A stretch of DNA of 64,000 nt from Paracoccaceae bacterium (GTDB lineage Bacteria; Pseudomonadota; Alphaproteobacteria; Rhodobacterales; Rhodobacteraceae), in assembly GCA_024742705.1 (NCBI GenBank), contig JANSXZ010000006.1, forward strand, positions 142,939-206,938, written 5' to 3'. The notes beneath the pieces were generated by a model. The model did no database searches, was not told the origin of the DNA, and saw nothing but the letters and a program-made list of their open reading frames with translations. Position numbers and translations under genes: made by a program. Positions 52,218 to 60,536 of this stretch are shown here, piece by piece. The first letter of the stretch is position 1, and each line of letters opens with the position of its first letter.

Positions 52218-55002
52218 TCCGCTCCACCCTCTGGTTCCCGCACCGGCCGAGCCGCTGATCTGCGAAAAGACCGTTATCTTCGATCAACCTGCGGTCATGG
52301 CCGAACTGGATGCCGCCTGCCTTTCGGCCGACGGCGATCCCTTCGAGATGCGCCGCAGGGCGGTGCGACTGCTGCGCGCCGCAAAGGACCAGGGCCGCGC
52401 GCAGATCGCCGAAGCCTTTGCCGCGCAACCTTTCGCCGCGCGGCCTCTGACCCGCGCCTATACCTATCTGACCGACTGCCTGGTCACCGCCGCCCTGCAT
52501 GTGGCGCGCACGCACAAACACCCCCTGTCCAACCCCACGCGCAGCGAACGCATCGCGCTGATCGCCGTCGGCGGCTATGGACGCGGCGAGATGGCGCCGT
52601 TCTCCGACGTCGATCTGCTGTTCCTGACGCCCTACAAGATCACCGCCTGGGCCGAAAGCGTGATCGAATCCATGCTCTACATCCTGTGGGACATGAAGCT
52701 GAAGGTCGGGCACGCCAGCCGCACGATCAAGGATTGCCTGCGCCTGGGCAGCGAGGATTTCACGATCCGCACCGCGCTTCTGGAACACCGCTACCTCGCC
52801 GGCGATGCCGCCCTTGCGGGCGATCTCGACAAGCGTCTGCGCAAGGAACTGTTCCAGGGCACCGGCCGCGATTTCGTCGTGGCCAAGCTGGAAGAACGCG
52901 ACAAGCGGCACCTCAAGCAGGGCGCGCGCTACATGGTCGAGCCCAACGTCAAGGAAGGCAAGGGCGGCCTGCGCGACATCCAGTCGATGTTCTGGATCGC
53001 CAAGTATGTGCACGGGGTGACCGATGCGGCCGAACTGGAACGGATGGGCGTTTTCCGCCCCGAGGAATTCCGCCGCTGCATTCAGGCCGAGGATTTCCTA
53101 TGGGCGGTACGCGCGCATCTGCACCTGATCACCGGCCGCCCCACCGAACAGCTGACCTTCGACATGCAGGTCGATGTGGCCGGGCGCATGGGCTATGCCG
53201 ACCGCGCCGGGCGCCGTGGCGTCGAGGTGTTCATGCAGGACTACTTCCGCCATGCCACCGCCGTCGGAGATCTGACGCGGATCTTCCTGACCAAGCTCGA
53301 GGCCGACCACGTCAAGCCCGAACCCCTTCTGGAACGGATCTTCCGGCGCAAGCCGCGGATCAAACCGGGCTATGCGGTGATCAACAACCGCCTTTCGGTG
53401 GCCGACCCGAAGGTGTTTCTGCGCGACAAGCTGAACATCCTGCGCCTCTTCGAAGAGGCGCTGCGCACCGGCATGCTGATACATCCCGACGCAATGCGCC
53501 TGGTGACGGCAAACCTCGACCTGATCGACGAAGACATGCGCCAGAACCGCGAGGCGGCACGGCTGTTTCTCGACCTGCTGCTGAAGCACGGCAATCCCGA
53601 ACGCGCCTTGCGCCGGATGAACGAACTGGGCGTGCTGTCGGCCTTCCTGCCCGAATTCGAACCCATCGTCGCGATGATGCAGTTCAACATGTACCACTCG
53701 TACACGGTGGATGAACACATCATCCAGTGTATCGCCAATCTGGCCCAGATCGAGAAAGGCGAGCTGATCGAGGCGCTGCCGGTTGCCTCGGGAATCCTGC
53801 GCGACGGCATCAACCGCAAGGTGCTTTACCTCGCGCTGCTGCTGCATGACATCGGCAAGGGCCGCCCCGAGGATCACTCGATCCTGGGCGCGCAGATTGC
53901 GCGCAAGGTGGCGCCACGCCTCGGGCTGAGCAAATCCGATTGCGAAACCGTGGAATGGCTGGTGCGCTATCACCTTCTGATGTCGGACATGGCGCAGAAA
54001 CGCGACATCGCCGATCCGCGCACCGTGCGCGACTTCTGCAAGGCGGTGCAGACGGTAAAGCGGCTCGATCTGCTGTGCGTGCTCACGGTATGCGATATCC
54101 GCGGCGTCGGCCCAAACACATGGAACAACTGGAAGGCGGCCCTGATCCGCGCGCTCTACCGGCAGGCGCGGCGCGCTCTGGAAACCGGCATGGAGGATCT
54201 CAACCGCGAGAACCGCGGCGACGAAGCCAAGCGCGCCCTGCGCGAGGCGCTGCCCGACTGGCCCAAGGCCGCCCTGCGCGCCGAAATCGCGCGCCACTAC
54301 CCGCCCTACTGGCAAGGCCTGCATGTCACCGCCCACCGCGTCTTCGCCGATCAGCTGCGCCAACTGACCGAAGCGGCCGACGATTCGCGCGTCATGATCG
54401 ATCTGCACCCCGACGAAGACCGCGCCGCCACCCGCGCCTGTTTCACGATGGCCGACCATCCCGGCATCTTTGCCCGCCTTGCCGGAGCACTGGCGCTGGT
54501 CGGCGCGAATGTCGTCGATGCGCGCGGCTACACAACCAAGGACGGCTACGTCACCGGCGCCTTCTGGATTCAGGATCACGATGGCGCCCCCTACGAGGCC
54601 GCCCGCCTGCCACGTCTCACCCAGATGATCCACAAGACACTCGCAGGCCAGGTCGTCGCCCGCGACGCGCTGAAATCGCGCGACAAGTTCAAGCCGCGCG
54701 AAAAAGCCTTCAGCATATCCACCCACATCACCTTCGACAACGAAGGCTCGGACATCTACACCATCATCGAGGTCGACACCCGCGACCGCCCCGGCCTGCT
54801 CTACGACCTGACGCGCACCCTCGCCGCCGCGAATGTCTACATCGCCAACGCGGTGATCGCGACCTACGGCGAACAGGTCGTCGACACATTCTATGTCAAG
54901 GACATGTTCGGCTTGAAATACCATTCTGAAAGCAAACAGCGTTTCCTTCAGGACCGCCTGCACGAGGCGATCGCCGAAGGCGCCCAGCGTGCGGCCGAAT
55001 GA
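52177..55002 (+). CDS. glnD: Bifunctional [protein-PII] uridylyltransferase/uridylyl-removing enzyme
   Basis: GlnD senses glutamine and uridylylates or deuridylylates PII proteins, controlling nitrogen assimilation. The 941 aa protein has the nucleotidyltransferase motif GGYGRGEMAPFSDVDLLFL at about residue 130 and the GlnD_UR_UTase domain. The HD hydrolase motif is LLLHDIGKGRPEDHS at about 550. Two C-terminal ACT domains follow (FTMADHPGIFARLAGALAL; VDTRDRPGLLYDLTRTLA). The chosen TTG start overlaps the preceding lipoprotein gene by 41 nt. A later start such as the ATG at 52297 would trim a poorly conserved N-terminus, so the start is uncertain. Confidence 0.93.
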   Translation: MTQLQEVSPEADSDPLHPLVPAPAEPLICEKTVIFDQPAVMAELDAACLSADGDPFEMRRRAVRLLRAAKDQGRAQIAEAFAAQPFAARPLTRAYTYLTDCLVTAALHVARTHKHPLSNPTRSERIALIAVGGYGRGEMAPFSDVDLLFLTPYKITAWAESVIESMLYILWDMKLKVGHASRTIKDCLRLGSEDFTIRTALLEHRYLAGDAALAGDLDKRLRKELFQGTGRDFVVAKLEERDKRHLKQGARYMVEPNVKEGKGGLRDIQSMFWIAKYVHGVTDAAELERMGVFRPEEFRRCIQAEDFLWAVRAHLHLITGRPTEQLTFDMQVDVAGRMGYADRAGRRGVEVFMQDYFRHATAVGDLTRIFLTKLEADHVKPEPLLERIFRRKPRIKPGYAVINNRLSVADPKVFLRDKLNILRLFEEALRTGMLIHPDAMRLVTANLDLIDEDMRQNREAARLFLDLLLKHGNPERALRRMNELGVLSAFLPEFEPIVAMMQFNMYHSYTVDEHIIQCIANLAQIEKGELIEALPVASGILRDGINRKVLYLALLLHDIGKGRPEDHSILGAQIARKVAPRLGLSKSDCETVEWLVRYHLLMSDMAQKRDIADPRTVRDFCKAVQTVKRLDLLCVLTVCDIRGVGPNTWNNWKAALIRALYRQARRALETGMEDLNRENRGDEAKRALREALPDWPKAALRAEIARHYPPYWQGLHVTAHRVFADQLRQLTEAADDSRVMIDLHPDEDRAATRACFTMADHPGIFARLAGALALVGANVVDARGYTTKDGYVTGAFWIQDHDGAPYEAARLPRLTQMIHKTLAGQVVARDALKSRDKFKPREKAFSISTHITFDNEGSDIYTIIEVDTRDRPGLLYDLTRTLAAANVYIANAVIATYGEQVVDTFYVKDMFGLKYHSESKQRFLQDRLHEAIAEGAQRAAE

Positions 55003-55046
55003 TCCCCCCGCCGCGCACGCCCCGCTGGCAACGGCGCATGGGTCTG

Positions 55047-55081
55047 GCCTTCCTTTTGCCTGAAATATCCCCGCCGGAGGC
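55047..55081 (+). repeat. Copy 5 of the interspersed intergenic repeat
   Basis: GCCTTCCTTTTGCCTG, then AAATATCCCCGCCGGAGGC, between glnD and murJ. The TTTTGCCTGAAATAT form is the one I associate most with Rhodobacteraceae genomes. Confidence 0.75.
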
Positions 55082-55147
55082 TCCCGCCGGTCCCATCAGC
55101 GCCCACGCCCGTCCCTGCGCGGGCGCGCCGGGAACGGTGGGCCGCCG

Positions 55148-56743
55148 GTGAAACCGATCCGCCTGCTTTCGGGCTTTCTCACCGTTGGTCTCTGGACCAT
55201 GCTCAGCCGGATCATGGGCTTCACCCGCGATATCCTGATCGCCGGGTATCTCGGGGCCGGGCCGGTGGCCGAAGCGTTCCTTGTCGCCTTTTCACTGCCG
55301 AACATGTTCCGGCGCTTCTTTGCCGAAGGCGCGTTCAACACCGCTTTCGTGCCGATGTTCTCGAAACGGCTCGAAACCGACGACGCGCCGCAGCGCTTTG
55401 CCCAGGAAACCTTTGCCGGCATGGCCTTCCTGCTGGCGCTGTTCACGATCGCCGGTGTGGTGGCGATGCCCGCGCTGGTGGCGCTGATGGCATCGGGCTT
55501 CGTCGGCGACCCCCGGTTCGACCTGGCGGTCGTCTACGGCAGGCTGGCATTTCCCTACATCCTGTTCATCTCGCTCGCGGCGCTGGCCTCGGGCGTGCTC
55601 AACGCCACCGGGCGGTTCACGGCGGCCGCGGCGGCACCGCTGTTGCTGAACCTGATCTTCATCCTGGCCATCGCCATCGGCGCGGCGCTGGCGCGGCCAC
55701 CTTCGGTGGCGCTCGGGCTGGGGCTCGAGGCGCCGGTCGGGCTGAACGTGGGCGATGCCCTCGCGCTGGCGGTGCCGGTGGCCGGGCTTGCGCAACTGGC
55801 GCTGGTCTGGTGGGCGGCGCGCCGCGCCGGGTTCAGCCTGCGCCTGTCGCGCCCCCGGCTGACCCCGGAAATGCGCCGCCTCGCGGTGGTGGCCGGCCCG
55901 GCGATGCTGGCCGGCGGCGTGGTTCAGATCAACCTGCTGGTCGGCCGCCAGGTCGCCAGTTTCTTCGAGGGCGCGATTGCGTGGCTGTCCTATGCCGACC
56001 GGCTCTATCAATTGCCGCTGGGTGTCGTCGGGATCGCCATCGGCGTGGTGCTTCTGCCCGACCTGTCGCGGCGGCTCGGTGCCGGAGACGATGCCGGAGG
56101 CCAGGACGCGCTGTCGCGCGCCGCCGAGGTTTCGATGGCGCTAACGATACCTTCGGCGGTGGCCCTGGTTGTCATCCCCACGCCGCTGGTGTCGGTTCTG
56201 TTCGGGCGTGGCGCGTTCGACGCCGACGATGTGGCCGCCACTGCCCTGGCGCTGGCGGTCTACGGCCTCGGGCTGCCCGCCTTCGTGATGCAGAAGGTTC
56301 TGCAACCGGTGTTCTTTGCCCGCGAGGACACACGCACACCGTTCCGCTTTGCGCTGATTGCCATGCTGGTCAACGCGGGGCTGGCGATACCTTTGGCGCT
56401 GACCATCGGGTTTCTGGGGGCTGCCATCGGCACCACGGTGGCGGCCTGGGTCATGGTCGCGCTTCTGGCCCGTGGCGCCCGGCGCTTCGGCCAGGTCGCG
56501 CAGTTCGACGCGCGCTGTCGGCGGCGGATGCTGCGCAGCACGGTCGCGGCGGCCGCGATGGGCTTCGCGCTCTGGGCGACATCGGTGATGGGCGCCGCGT
56601 TTCTCGGCACGCCGGGCCTGCGCTATGTGGCATTGGCCTTCCTGGTGGCCATCGGCATGATCAGCTATGCGCTTGCAGGACAGGCACTGGGCGCCTTCAG
56701 ATTGTCCGAGTTCCGCAGCAACCTGTCGCGGTCAAGGCGCTGA
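55148..56743 (+). CDS. murJ: Lipid II flippase MurJ
   Basis: MurJ flips lipid II across the inner membrane for peptidoglycan synthesis. The 531 aa protein has about 14 predicted helices. The family start is GFLTVGLWTMLSRIMGFTRDILIAGYLG, followed by FRRFFAEGAFNTAFVPMF, and both contain conserved Arg residues of the central cavity. The GTG at 55148 is the only family-consistent start. It lies 145 nt after glnD, a frequent neighbour in this group. Confidence 0.95.
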   Translation: MKPIRLLSGFLTVGLWTMLSRIMGFTRDILIAGYLGAGPVAEAFLVAFSLPNMFRRFFAEGAFNTAFVPMFSKRLETDDAPQRFAQETFAGMAFLLALFTIAGVVAMPALVALMASGFVGDPRFDLAVVYGRLAFPYILFISLAALASGVLNATGRFTAAAAAPLLLNLIFILAIAIGAALARPPSVALGLGLEAPVGLNVGDALALAVPVAGLAQLALVWWAARRAGFSLRLSRPRLTPEMRRLAVVAGPAMLAGGVVQINLLVGRQVASFFEGAIAWLSYADRLYQLPLGVVGIAIGVVLLPDLSRRLGAGDDAGGQDALSRAAEVSMALTIPSAVALVVIPTPLVSVLFGRGAFDADDVAATALALAVYGLGLPAFVMQKVLQPVFFAREDTRTPFRFALIAMLVNAGLAIPLALTIGFLGAAIGTTVAAWVMVALLARGARRFGQVAQFDARCRRRMLRSTVAAAAMGFALWATSVMGAAFLGTPGLRYVALAFLVAIGMISYALAGQALGAFRLSEFRSNLSRSRR

Positions 56744-56761
56744 TTGCCGGCCTGCGGCGGA

Positions 56762-57448
56762 TCAGTCGCGGCGGATCCGCCCGCGCAACCCCGACCATCC
56801 GCCCGGCGCCAGAACGAACGACAGCACAAAGCCGGTCGCGAAACCCGCCAGATCGGCAACCCAATCGTTCTGCGCGCCGAACAGCAACCCGAACAGAAGC
56901 TGAAACCCCATCAGGAAACCGATCAGCGTGAAGGCCCGTGCCTGATTTGCGCCGATCGTGGAAAGCGACCGCCACAGCATGAAGGTAAACGCCCCGATCA
57001 ACCCGTAGACATTGGGAAACGCACCGACCAGAGGCACCGGATCGTTCAGCAAGAGCGCATAGGCCAGGGCGCCACCCGCCCCCGACAGCACGAAGATCGC
57101 CAGCATCGCGATGGCACCGAAGCGCTCGGCCGTCATCTTGCCCATCGCCAGAAGGATCACCCCGGCAAACAGCGCATGGGTGAAACTGGCATGAATGAAG
57201 GGAAAGCTGAAAAAGCGGATCACATGCTGAGCCGGCCAGCGGCCCTGTTGCAGCATCCAGTCGAAGATATCTCCCGAGAACGCATAATTCTGCATCAGCA
57301 ACAGCCGCCACCCGACGGCCTGCGGCCCGCCGATCACGCCTCTTGATCCCAGGCTCACCACCACCTCGATCCCGAGGATCACCAGAAACAGCGCCGCCAC
57401 CACCGGTGGCAGCGGATTGATCGGGCTGATTGTGCCGCCTTGGCTCAT
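56762..57448 (-). CDS. Rhomboid-family membrane protein lacking the catalytic dyad (pseudoprotease)
   Basis: This 228 aa polytopic protein has the rhomboid fold: an L1-like region after TM1 ([12 protein letters not shown]), [16 protein letters not shown] in TM2, and GFATGFVLS in TM6. The active residues are missing. The GxSG serine motif reads [13 protein letters not shown] (Phe at about 144 in place of Ser), and the catalytic His position reads [11 protein letters not shown] (Asp at about 199). The oxyanion Asn after HxxxxH is Ala at about 95. It is therefore predicted to be an inactive rhomboid, perhaps a chaperone-like or membrane-sorting protein as for iRhoms and derlins. It is convergent with murJ and divergent from trpS. 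Confidence 0.82.
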   Translation of the reverse strand: MSQGGTISPINPLPPVVAALFLVILGIEVVVSLGSRGVIGGPQAVGWRLLLMQNYAFSGDIFDWMLQQGRWPAQHVIRFFSFPFIHASFTHALFAGVILLAMGKMTAERFGAIAMLAIFVLSGAGGALAYALLLNDPVPLVGAFPNVYGLIGAFTFMLWRSLSTIGANQARAFTLIGFLMGFQLLFGLLFGAQNDWVADLAGFATGFVLSFVLAPGGWSGLRGRIRRD

Positions 57449-57523
57449 GTCCGGGGCTCCTTGACGCGCTTCGGCCTCATGGGTAAGCGGTCGGGGCTGT
57501 CATTACCAGTCGAGAGTGCCGCC

Positions 57524-58549
57524 ATGACCGAGACCTCCTTTGCCCCGCGAGTCTTTTCCGGGATGCAGCCATCGGGCAACCTGCACCTGGGCAACTACCT
57601 CGGTGCCCTGAAACCCTTTGTCGAATGGCAGGGCAAGGGTGTTGAAACGGTGTATTGCATGGTCGATCTGCACGCCATCACCGTCTGGCAGGATCCCGCC
57701 GACCTGCGCCGTTCGACGCGGGAAATGTGCGCGGGGTTCATCGCCGCCGGGCTGGATCCGGAAAAGTCCATTCTGATCAACCAGAGCCAGGTGCCCGAGC
57801 ACGCGCAACTGGGCTGGATCTTCAATTGCGTGGCGCGCATGGGCTGGATGGGTCGCATGACCCAGTGGAAGGACAAGGCCGGCAAGAATGCCGAGAACGC
57901 GTCATTGGGGCTGTTCGGCTATCCGGCGCTGATGGCGGCCGACATCCTGGTCTATCACGCCACCCATGTGCCGGTGGGCGAGGATCAGAAACAGCATCTG
58001 GAGCTGACCCGCGACATCGCCGCCAAGTTCAACCATGACTACGGCGTGGATTTCTTTCCGATGACGGAGCCGGTGATCGAAGGTGCGGCGACACGGGTGA
58101 TGTCGTTGCGCGACGGGTCGAAGAAGATGTCGAAATCCGATGTGTCCGATGCCAGCCGCATCAACATGACCGACGATGCCGACACCATCGCCCGCAAGAT
58201 CCGCAAGGCCAAGACAGATCCCGACGCCCTGCCATCCGAGGCCGAAGGGCTGGCCGGTCGTGCCGAGGCGCGCAATCTGGTCAGCATCTACGCCGCGCTG
58301 AACGGCCAGAGCATCGACGCCGCCCTGTCCGAGGTGGGCGGCCTGCAATTCGGTGCGTTCAAGCCGATGCTGGCCGACGTGGCGGTTGCCAGGCTTTCGC
58401 CGATCAGTTCCGAGATGTCGCGGCTGATGGCCGACACCGGCGAGATCGACCGCATCCTGATGCGTGGCGCGGAACGCGCCCGCGCCATCACCGCGCCGAT
58501 CCTGAAACAGACCTACGAAATCGTCGGCATGGTCGGCCCCACGCCCTAA
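57524..58549 (+). CDS. trpS: Tryptophanyl-tRNA synthetase
   Basis: TrpS charges tRNA-Trp. The 341 aa class I synthetase has the HIGH-type motif [12 protein letters not shown] and the family segment [24 protein letters not shown] and the [18 protein letters not shown] tryptophan-site region follow, with KKMSKSD as the KMSKS motif. The start is the ATG at 57524; the frame extends to 57440, within the divergent rhomboid-like gene. Confidence 0.97.
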   Translation: MTETSFAPRVFSGMQPSGNLHLGNYLGALKPFVEWQGKGVETVYCMVDLHAITVWQDPADLRRSTREMCAGFIAAGLDPEKSILINQSQVPEHAQLGWIFNCVARMGWMGRMTQWKDKAGKNAENASLGLFGYPALMAADILVYHATHVPVGEDQKQHLELTRDIAAKFNHDYGVDFFPMTEPVIEGAATRVMSLRDGSKKMSKSDVSDASRINMTDDADTIARKIRKAKTDPDALPSEAEGLAGRAEARNLVSIYAALNGQSIDAALSEVGGLQFGAFKPMLADVAVARLSPISSEMSRLMADTGEIDRILMRGAERARAITAPILKQTYEIVGMVGPTP

Positions 58550-58551
58550 GA

Positions 58552-58586
58552 CCAGGGGCACATCCCTTCCGATCCGTGCCCCCTGG
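58552..58586. terminator. Hairpin between convergent trpS and exonuclease genes
   Basis: CCAGGGGCAC (58552-58561) and GTGCCCCCTGG (58576-58586) form a 10-bp stem with one bulged C, directly after the trpS stop. No T tract follows on either strand. Confidence 0.45.
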
Positions 58587-58597
58587 GGCCGCGGCGT

Positions 58598-59986
58598 TCA
58601 GGTCTGAACCTTCAGGATGCGGCTGTGACGCAGGCACGCCTCGCGCAGCGCACCGAAGGTGGTGAGGCCCCGCGCCTCGAGAACCGGCAGCATCGCAACA
58701 AGCGCCTGTGCGGTGGCCATCGCATCGCCCAGCGCGGTGTGCCGCAGCGCTTCGGGGATCTCGATGGACAGCCGGTCGCAGATCGCGTCCAGCGTGTGAT
58801 CCGCCGATCCGCCGAACACCACCGCCGACAGGTGCACGGTATCCAGCACCGGGTTGTCGAAGCTTACCCCGGTTTCACGATGCACGAACGCCATGTCGAA
58901 CGGCGCATTGTGCGCAACGATCGTGGCCCCTCGGGCAAAGGCGTGCAAGGCCGCACAGGCATGTGCCATGTCCGGCGCGCCCCGGACCATGTCGTCGCCG
59001 ATCCCGTGCACCCGGGTCGCGGCTGCGGGAATCGGACGCCCCGGATCGACCAGCGTTTCAAACACCTCGCCCGGAACGATCCGCCCGTTGACGACGCGCA
59101 CGGCGCCCAGTTGCACCACCGCATCGGTTTCGGGGTTCAGCCCGGTCGTCTCGCTGTCGAACACCATGAATGTCAGATCGCGCAGCGCGGTTTGCTCGGG
59201 GTTTTCGCCGCGCGGTCTTTCGAGCAGGTCAAAATCGTAGACCAGCGGGCGCGCCGCGTCCGGGTCCAGCGGTTCCAGCATCAGGGTATAGCCCTGCGCC
59301 GCCCCGAAAAGCCGCAGGTGCCCCGAATAGGTGGCGGCGGACCGGCCCTGAACGGTGATCGCGCAGCGGGTGCCGCCTTCGCGTGCCAGCCGGTCAAGCG
59401 CGTCGTGGATCGCGGCCGGTTCAAGATAGTCGAAAACCGAACCATTCAGGCGGGCGGGCGCTTCACATTCCATCAGATCGGCGGCCTGGCCGTCGTACAG
59501 CACGATCTGATGATCCTGCGAGGCGACGATGACCGCCACGGGAATGTCCGACAGGATACGCAGAAGCTGAGCGCGCTGACGTTCCAGAGCCGCGGTCTCG
59601 CGCGCGACTGCGGTGGCCGCCGCGGCCTCCATATCGACCAGCTGATGCTGAAACCTTTCGGCGGCGGGGACCAGATCACCGAGGTATTGGCCGATCCCGG
59701 CGTTCAGCTGCGCGGGCCGGGCGGCATCGGTGCGCAGGCGAAACTGGGCCGCCAGACGTTCGATCGGCTTGCTGACGTTCTCATCGAACAGCCGCCAGAC
59801 GAAGGTGCAGATGCCCAGCAGGCCCAGGCCCGCCACGATGGCAACGGTGATCAGCGCCGACAGCGCGGCGCTGTCGCCCAATTGACGATAGCCCAGCCAT
59901 AGCGCCAGCAGCAGCGCCGCGATGCCGCCCGCGCAGATCAGGCAGAAGAACAGCAACACCCTGACGCGAAGGCCCAGCCGTTGCAT
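58598..59986 (-). CDS. Membrane-anchored PAS-domain DEDDh 3'-5' exonuclease
   Basis: This 462 aa protein combines two N-terminal helices (about 10-32 and 40-66), a HAMP-like/coiled segment (DENVSKPIERLAAQFRLRTD, then helices to about 145), a PAS-like domain (ILSDIPVAVIVASQDHQIVLYDGQAADL, about 145-240) and a C-terminal DnaQ-type exonuclease. The exonuclease has all four acidic residues and the His: FDSETTG (D277, E279), HNAPFDMAF and RHTALGDA. The sensor-like front end is unusual for an exonuclease. It could degrade RNA or a small nucleotide in response to a membrane or ligand cue. It lies one base after the small membrane-protein gene and is last in the symporter-linked series. Confidence 0.85.
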   Translation of the reverse strand: MQRLGLRVRVLLFFCLICAGGIAALLLALWLGYRQLGDSAALSALITVAIVAGLGLLGICTFVWRLFDENVSKPIERLAAQFRLRTDAARPAQLNAGIGQYLGDLVPAAERFQHQLVDMEAAAATAVARETAALERQRAQLLRILSDIPVAVIVASQDHQIVLYDGQAADLMECEAPARLNGSVFDYLEPAAIHDALDRLAREGGTRCAITVQGRSAATYSGHLRLFGAAQGYTLMLEPLDPDAARPLVYDFDLLERPRGENPEQTALRDLTFMVFDSETTGLNPETDAVVQLGAVRVVNGRIVPGEVFETLVDPGRPIPAAATRVHGIGDDMVRGAPDMAHACAALHAFARGATIVAHNAPFDMAFVHRETGVSFDNPVLDTVHLSAVVFGGSADHTLDAICDRLSIEIPEALRHTALGDAMATAQALVAMLPVLEARGLTTFGALREACLRHSRILKVQT

Positions 59987-59987
59987 G

Positions 59988-60509
59988 TCAGGTCTCCCGG
60001 CAGGCGGCGGCCAGCACCGCATCGCCCGCCGCCGGGGTGCGCCAGACCGCGCCCCGCACCGCACCGTCGGCGGCGAATTCGACACCATCGGCAATATCGG
60101 CCGTCCGGCCCGCCGCGCAATCGAACAGCATCGGAACCTTGGCCGTGCGTGACCAGCGGCCGTAGAACACCAGATCGACGATACGCTGATCCGGGTGCGC
60201 GGGATGCTGGCGGGTGCTGACCGTGTCGACCGCGACAAACCGTGTCACGAAGGGCCGGGCATAGGTCCACGGGCGGTAAAAGCTCTGTTCGTTGACGGTT
60301 TCGGCGACGACAAGGCCCTGCGGCATGGTCGCCTGCGTGCGCGCGAACCAGCCGTATTCGCTGCTGATGGTGGCCAGAAGCATCGCGGCCCCCGCCGCCG
60401 CCGGCATCAGCCATTTCGGCAGGCGCCCCTTCAGCGTGCGGTTCAGCGCCCAGACCAGAAGTCCCGCCGCAACCCCGGCCACGATGGTGCCGATCAATTC
60501 GAAAAACAT
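59988..60509 (-). CDS. Small two-helix membrane protein, unknown function
   Basis: This 173 aa protein has hydrophobic helices at about residues 4-22 and 33-49 and a soluble C-terminal half, probably periplasmic (TVNEQSFYRPWTYARPFVTRFVAVDT; VFYGRWSRTAKVPMLFDCAAG). I do not recognise a domain. It is placed tightly between the nucleotidyltransferase (27 nt gap) and the exonuclease (TGACATG junction), so it probably works with them. Confidence 0.7.
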   Translation of the reverse strand: MFFELIGTIVAGVAAGLLVWALNRTLKGRLPKWLMPAAAGAAMLLATISSEYGWFARTQATMPQGLVVAETVNEQSFYRPWTYARPFVTRFVAVDTVSTRQHPAHPDQRIVDLVFYGRWSRTAKVPMLFDCAAGRTADIADGVEFAADGAVRGAVWRTPAAGDAVLAAACRET

Positions 60510-60536
60510 CTTCTCCTCCCTTCGTTACACCCCGGT

